Shown here: positions 58,678-64,000 of the stretch, in pieces
Numbering within the stretch: position 1 is the stretch's first letter
Layout of the letters: every line of letters starts with the position of its first letter
NCBI RefSeq assembly: GCF_036850765.1
Contig: NC_089491.1
Location: forward strand, 87,700,740 to 87,764,739
Direction of reading: 5' to 3'
From: Saccopteryx bilineata
Taxonomy: Eukaryota; Chordata; Mammalia; Chiroptera; Emballonuridae
Length of the DNA: 64,000 bases
Position numbers and translations under genes: made by a program
Notes under the pieces: generated by a model
Databases searched by the model: none
Seen by the model: the letters and a program-made list of their open reading frames with translations, nothing else
Told to the model about the DNA's origin: nothing

Positions 58678-61635
58678 CACCACTTCCTCTTAATCCAATC
58701 CTCTATCAAAGGACACTTTGCTTGTTGCCATGCCTTGGCCACTGTTAATAATGCTGTGATGAATATGAGGGTGCATGTGTCTTTACGTACTAATGTTTTT
58801 GAGTTTTAGGGGTAGATACCCAGTAGAGGGATTGCTGGGTAATATGGTAGTTCTAGTCTTAATTTTTGAGGAGCCACTATACTTTACTTCTTAATAGTTT
58901 TACTAGATTACATTTTCACCAGCAGTGAATGAGAGTTCTTTTTTCTCCACAGCCTCTCCAACACTTATTATTATCTGTCTTGTTGAAAGTAGCCAATCTA
59001 ACAGGCATGAGGTGGTCTCTCATTATAGTTTGTTTTGCACTTCTCTAATAGCTAGTGAAGATGAGCATTTTTTCATATGACTGTTGGCCATTTGTATGTC
59101 TTGTTGGGATAAATATTTGTTCAGGTCTTTTCTCCATTTTTTATTGTATTATTTGCTTGTTTGTTGCTGAGCTTTGTGAGTTCTTTATATATTTTGAATA
59201 TCAACCTTATCGAACCTGTTGTTTATAAATATCATTTCCCATTTGGTTGGCTGCCTTTTTTTGTTGTTGTCAGTTTCTTTTGCTGTGCAGAAGCTTTTTA
59301 GTTTGATATAGTTCTATTTATTTATTTTTGCCTTTACTTTCCTTACCTTTGGGGTCAAATTCATAAATTTTCTCTATGGCCAAGATTACTTGTTCATAGA
59401 TATGTGGTTTTATTTCTGGGCTCTCTATCCTGTTCTATTGGTCTGTAGATCTGTTTTTCTGCCAAGATCATGCTCTTTTGATTATCGTGGCTCTATAGTA
59501 TAATTTGAAGTCAAGTAGTTTAACACCTCCAGCTTTATATTTTTTTCCTCAGTATTTCTTTGGCTATTTGGGGTTTCTTTGGTTCTATACAAACCTGGTG
59601 ATTTTTTCTTCTGCTTCTTTAAAAAATAGCATTGGGACTTTGATGGGATTTGCATTAAATTTGTATATTGCTTTGGTTAATATGGCCATATTAACTATGT
59701 CGATTCTTCTAATCCATGAACATGGAATATTTTTCCGTTTCATGTGTCTTTTTCAATTTCTATCAATAATGCATATATAGGTCCTTCACATCCTTTGTAA
59801 TGTTTATTCCTAGGTATTTTACTTTTTGTTGCAATTGTAAAAAGAATTGTTTTATTTTCATTTTCTGAAATTTAATCATTGGCGTAAAGGAAAGCAATAG
59901 ACTTTTGTATATTGATTTTGTATCCTGAGACTTTACTGTATTGGTTTATTGTTTCTAGTGATTTTTCAGTAGAGTCTTTGAAGTTTTCTATATACATGAT
60001 CATGTATGTCATCTGCAAAAAGTGATACCTTTACTTCTTCATTCCCAATATGAATACCTTTTATTTTTTCTCTTGCCTAATTGCTCTGGCTAAACTTCCA
60101 GACCTATATTTAATAAAAGTGGAGAGAGAGGGCAAACTTGTCCTGTTCCGGATTTTAGAGGAAAGGCTCTCATTTTTCACCATTTAGCTGATTAAATTTG
60201 TATATTGCTTTGATTAAATTTGATATTAGCTGATGGTTTATCATATATGGCCTTTATTATATAGAGGTACTTTCCTTCTATAACCATTTTATTGAATGTT
60301 TTAAACATAAATGAATGTTGTATGTTATCAAATGCCTTTTCTTCATCTGTTGTTAAAATCATATAATTTTTGTTCTTTGTTTTATTGAGGTGGTGTACTA
60401 TGTTGATCAATTTGCATATGTTGAACCATCCTTGTGCTCCTGGAATGAATCCCAGTTGCTCATGATTTTTTTTAAATATGTTGTCGTATTCAATTTGCTA
60501 GTATTTTGTTTAGGATTTTTGCATCTGTATTCATTACAGATATTTTCTTTTCCTGTGTTGTCCTTGCCAAGATTTGGTATCAGGTTTATGTTGGTCTCAT
60601 AAAATGTGTTAGTAAGTATTGCTTTTTCTTTTAGTTTTTGAAAGACTTTGACAGGGTAGGTATCAAATCTTTGAATGTTTGGTAGAATTCACTACTGTAG
60701 CCATCTGGCTGTGAACTTTTATTTGAGGAGCAATTTTTGATATTTGTTTGTATTACCTCACTGCTAATGGATCTATTTAGGTTTTTCATTTCTTCGTCAT
60801 TTGGTCTAGGAAAATTGTATAGTCCTAGAAATTTATCCAATTCTTCTAGATTGTTGAGTTTGGTGGCATATTATCTTTCATAGTTTTCTACTATGATCCT
60901 TTGTATATCTATTTTTTCTGTGGTAATTTTTCCTCTTTTATTTTGGATTTTGTTTATATGAGTCCTTTTTCTTTTTTCCTTAGTGAGTCTAGCCAGGGGG
61001 TTGTCATTTTCATTGATCTTTTCAAAGAACCAGCTCTTTGTTGTATTAATTTTTTCTATAGTTTCTTTTTTGTTTCCTATTTTATTTTGTTCTGCTCTAA
61101 TTTTTACTATTTCTTTTCTTCTGCAAACTTTGTGTGGTCTTTGTTCTTCTTTTTCTAGTTGTTTAGGATGTGATATTAGGTCATTTACTTGGAATCTCTC
61201 ATTTCTTGATATAAGTTTGTAGTGATATAAACTGTTCTCTTATTACTGCTTTATCTGCATCCTAGAAATTTTTATGTATCATGTTGTCATTCTTATTTGT
61301 CTGTATATATCTTTTGATTTCTGATTTTATTTCTTTGACCCAGTTATATTTTTAGATATATGTTGTTTAATACTTACATTTTTGTGGGTTTCTTAATTCC
61401 TTTTTGTAGTTGAATTCTAATTTCAAAGCTGTATGGTCAGAAAATATACTTTGTATGATTCCAATATTCCTGAATTTGTTGAGATTAGTTTTGTGGCTCA
61501 ACATATTGTCTATCCTGGAAAATGTTCCATGCACACTTGAAAAGAGTTCACAATCTGATGTTCTGAGATGATATGTCCTATAGATGTCCATTATGTGCAT
61601 TTATTCTAGTATGTCATTTAAGGCTGATATTTCTT

Positions 61636-61972
61636 TTTTTTTTTAACAGAGAGAGAGTCAGAGAGAGGGATAGACAGGGACAGACAGCAGACAGACAGGA
61701 ATAGAGAGATAAGAAGCATCAATCATTAGTTTTTCGTTGAGCATTGTGACACCTTAGTTGTTCATTGATTACTTTTTCATATGTGCCTTGACCATGGACC
61801 TTCAGCAGATCGAGTAACCCCTTGCTCAAGCCAGCGAACTTAGGTGCAAGCTGGCGAGCTTTTGCTCAAACCAGATGAGCCTGCGCTCAAGCTGGCAACC
61901 TCAGGGTCTCGAACCTGGGTCCTCGGCATCTCAGTCCGACGCTCTATCAACTGTGCCACCGCCTGGTCAGGC
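61636..61972 (-). mobile_element. VES-like SINE nested in the L1
   Basis: Head 'gcctgaccaggcggtggcac' on the - strand. GA-rich tail on the + strand. Target duplication AAGGCTGATATTTCTT and AAGGCCAATATTTCTT at 61620-61635 and 61973-61988. It is younger than the L1 it interrupts. Confidence 0.94.
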
Positions 61973-63480
61973 AAGGCCAATATTTCTTTATTGATTTTCT
62001 GTTTGGATGACCTATAAGGCTGTCAGTGGTGTACTGAATTCTCAAAGTATGATTGTGAGTTTGTCTATTTCTATTTTTAGATCTGTTAGGAAATATCCTA
62101 TGTAATTTGGTGCTCCCTGATTCAGTGCATATATATTAAGAAGTGTTATGTCTTGATACAATGTCCCCTGTATCATTATGAAATGACCATCTTTGTTTCT
62201 AGTTACCTTTGTTGTCTTGAAAGCAGCATTGTCTGATATTAGTATGGCTATACCTGCTTTTTTGGGATATTATTTGCTAGGAGAATCATTTCTGACCTTT
62301 CACTTTGACTACTTTTCTCCTTGCAGCTTAGATGTGTCTCCTGAAGGCAGCATATGGTTGGGTTTTGCTTTTTGATTCAATAAGCTACTCTGTGCCACTC
62401 TATTGGTGAGTTCAGTCCATTTATTAGAGCACTTTATCCTCTTTTGGTACTACAGATCTTTGTCCTCTCTCCTTTGTGTTATTGTTGTCACAGATTATCC
62501 TTGTTTTTATTGTGACCTTGTTGGAGCTTTTACTTGTAGTTTTGATTTGTTTTGTTCTTTGTGTCTGGTTGAATAACCCCCTTGAGTATTTCTTGCAGTG
62601 GGGGTTTTCTGGTGATAAATTCCCTCAGCTTCAGTATGTCTGGAAAAGATTTTATTTCTCCTTTATATTTGAAGGATAACATTGATGGATATAGTATTCT
62701 TGGCTGTTAATTCCTCTCTTTCAGTACTTTGAATGCTTGTGTTGACTCTTCTGGTGTGTAGAGTTTCTGCTGAGAAGTCTGATAACCTAATGGGCTTTCC
62801 TTTGTATATTATGTTATTCTTTTCCCTAGCTGCCTTGAGGATTCTCTTTGTCATTTATTTTTGAAACTTTATTACTCTGTGCCTTGGAGAAGGTTTCTTG
62901 GTTGAGGTAACATGGCATTCTGTTTGCTTTTTGGATTCAAGGCTCTAAGTCTTTCCATAGGCTTGGGAAGTTCACAACAATTATTTATTTGAGTAGGCTC
63001 TCCATTCCCTTCTCCCTTTCTTCTTTTTCTGATATATGCATTATTTTTACATTGCTCTTGCTGATGGAATCAGATAATTCTTGTAGAGCTCTCTTTTTTA
63101 ATATTATGAGTCTCTCTCATCTTCTCTCTGTAGCATCTCTAGTGGCCTCTTTGATGTCACTGATTCTCTTTTCTATCTGGCCTGTTCTATTAGCTAAACT
63201 TGCGATCTAAGTTTTCAATTCATGTAATGAGTTCTTTATCTCTGTTTTTAAAGTTTCTATCTCTTTGAAGTAATCATTTTATTCATTAGTTTGTTTTTAA
63301 GCTCATTAATTTGCTTATCAGTGTTTTCTTGCATCTCAATGAGTAGTTTCAGAACTTCAATTTTGAATTTGCTATCATTTAACTCCAAGATTTCCATGTG
63401 ATTGAACTTGCTATCTAGATATTTTTTATTTTGCTACTGTATCAAGTAGAGCTTTATCATAATGACTTGAGTTAATCTAA

Positions 63481-63629
63481 TTTTCCCTGAAATAGTCTAG
63501 AAATTTACATCCTAGGTGATTATGGGTCTTTCTCATTGCACTTGTTTTTACATATGATTACTTTTATTAGCTAGTCACTAACTTATGGCAATTTTCTCAT
63601 TTTAATATTTTTAATTGTACTTTATATTA
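63481..63629. other. Short stretch between two L1 copies
   Basis: AT-rich. Could be the 5' part of the preceding L1 or flanking DNA. Confidence 0.35.
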
Positions 63630-64000
63630 AATATTATTTTGTATTAGTTTTAGGTATACAGCATAGTGGTTAGATAATCATATACTTTATAAAGTGTTCT
63701 CCCTGATATTTCTAGTACCCAACTGGCACCATTCATAGTTATCATGATATTATTGACTTTATTTCCTATGATATACTGTATATCCTTATGACTTTTTTAT
63801 AACTAGCAACCTGTATTTCTCAATTCCTTCACCTTTCTACTCAATCACTCTACCTCCCACCTCTCTGGCAACCATCAGTCTTTTCTCTATATCTGAGTCT
63901 GTTTTTGTTTATTTGTTTAATTATATTGTTTTCTAGATTCCACATGTAAGTGAAATCATGTGGTATTTGTCTCTCTTTGACTTATTTCACTAAGCATAAT
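63630..64000 (-). mobile_element. L1 3' end, antisense, running off the window
   Basis: 'gtgttctccctgatatttct', 'acctttctactcaatcactc', 'tctctggcaaccatcagtct' and 'attccacatgtaagtgaaat' match the antisense 3'UTR and ORF2 end of older mammalian L1 subfamilies. Only the 3' part is in the window. Confidence 0.75.

Larger units (their letters stand above)
58250..63480 (-). mobile_element. Old L1, nearly full coding span, antisense
   Basis: From right to left: ORF1 coiled-coil part at about 63250-63420. The ORF1 C-terminal domain follows (62663-62854, AAREKNNIIYKGKPIRLS and ETLHTRR). The ORF2 endonuclease end is at 61367-61600 (DIYRTYHLRT, SDHTALKLEF). The reverse transcriptase region is at 60192-60410 ([20 protein letters not shown]), with FADD at about 60008-60019. 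The ORF2 C-terminus is at 58545-58742 (TMEYYSSMKNN), then a 3'UTR-like stretch to about 58250. Many stops and frameshifts. A SINE is nested at 61636-61972 and a small duplication lies near 60185-60225. No target duplication identified. Confidence 0.85.

Overview
The window is non-coding-rich mammalian nuclear DNA, most likely from a bat of the horseshoe-bat/leaf-nosed-bat group. This rests on many tRNA-headed SINE copies with long GA/TC-rich or composite bodies (for example 57819-58200 and 11271-11682), VES-like SINEs, a short hAT transposon, MaLR/MLT1-type LTRs, L2, MIR and old L1 copies. The species assignment is inference from recalled SINE consensus sequences. Nothing bacterial or viral in layout is present (no operons, no dense coding), and I recognise no ordinary host gene outside one cluster.

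The centre of interest is a large inverted duplication. The left arm (about 18650-26307) and the right arm (about 39086-46600) are reverse complements across a spacer of about 12.8 kb. Each arm carries a head-to-head pair: an intact-looking three-exon gene (B, + strand, 20179-22589; C, - strand, 42868-45131) and, diverging from it, a truncated relative that keeps only the last exon (A, - strand, about 18495-20032; D, + strand, about 45280-46600). A fifth fragment, E (38053-39084, - strand), is a third copy of the 3' flank, joined directly to the right arm on one side and to a broken L1 on the other. B and C each give an in-frame spliced reading frame (543 and 497 codons) with matching GT/AG sites. 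The predicted protein has a basic Cys-containing N-terminus and a degenerate RalGDS-like REM-end segment, then an acidic hexapeptide array (32 units in B, 26 in C) and a very hydrophobic tail. The RasGEF catalytic domain is missing. The short divergent interval holds CRE-like sites and an RFX-type X-box, as is typical of spermatid promoters.

Region by region: 1-18.5 kb is AT-rich intergenic DNA with two copies of one LTR family (670-1154; 9050-10317 with a 5-bp target duplication), several SINEs and a hAT element with an 8-bp duplication. 18.5-26.3 kb is the left arm. 26.3-38.05 kb is the spacer, with SINEs, an LTR, a 5'-inverted (twin-primed) L1 at 34251-35044 and an L1 5'UTR/ORF1 start at about 36460-38052. 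38.05-46.6 kb is fragment E plus the right arm. 46.6-58 kb is intergenic with MIR, MLT1, L2 and SINEs. 58.2-63.5 kb is an old antisense L1 with a nested SINE, and the tail of another L1 runs off the right edge.

Limits: identities were judged by eye, family names come from recall of consensus sequences, and no expression or database evidence was available.
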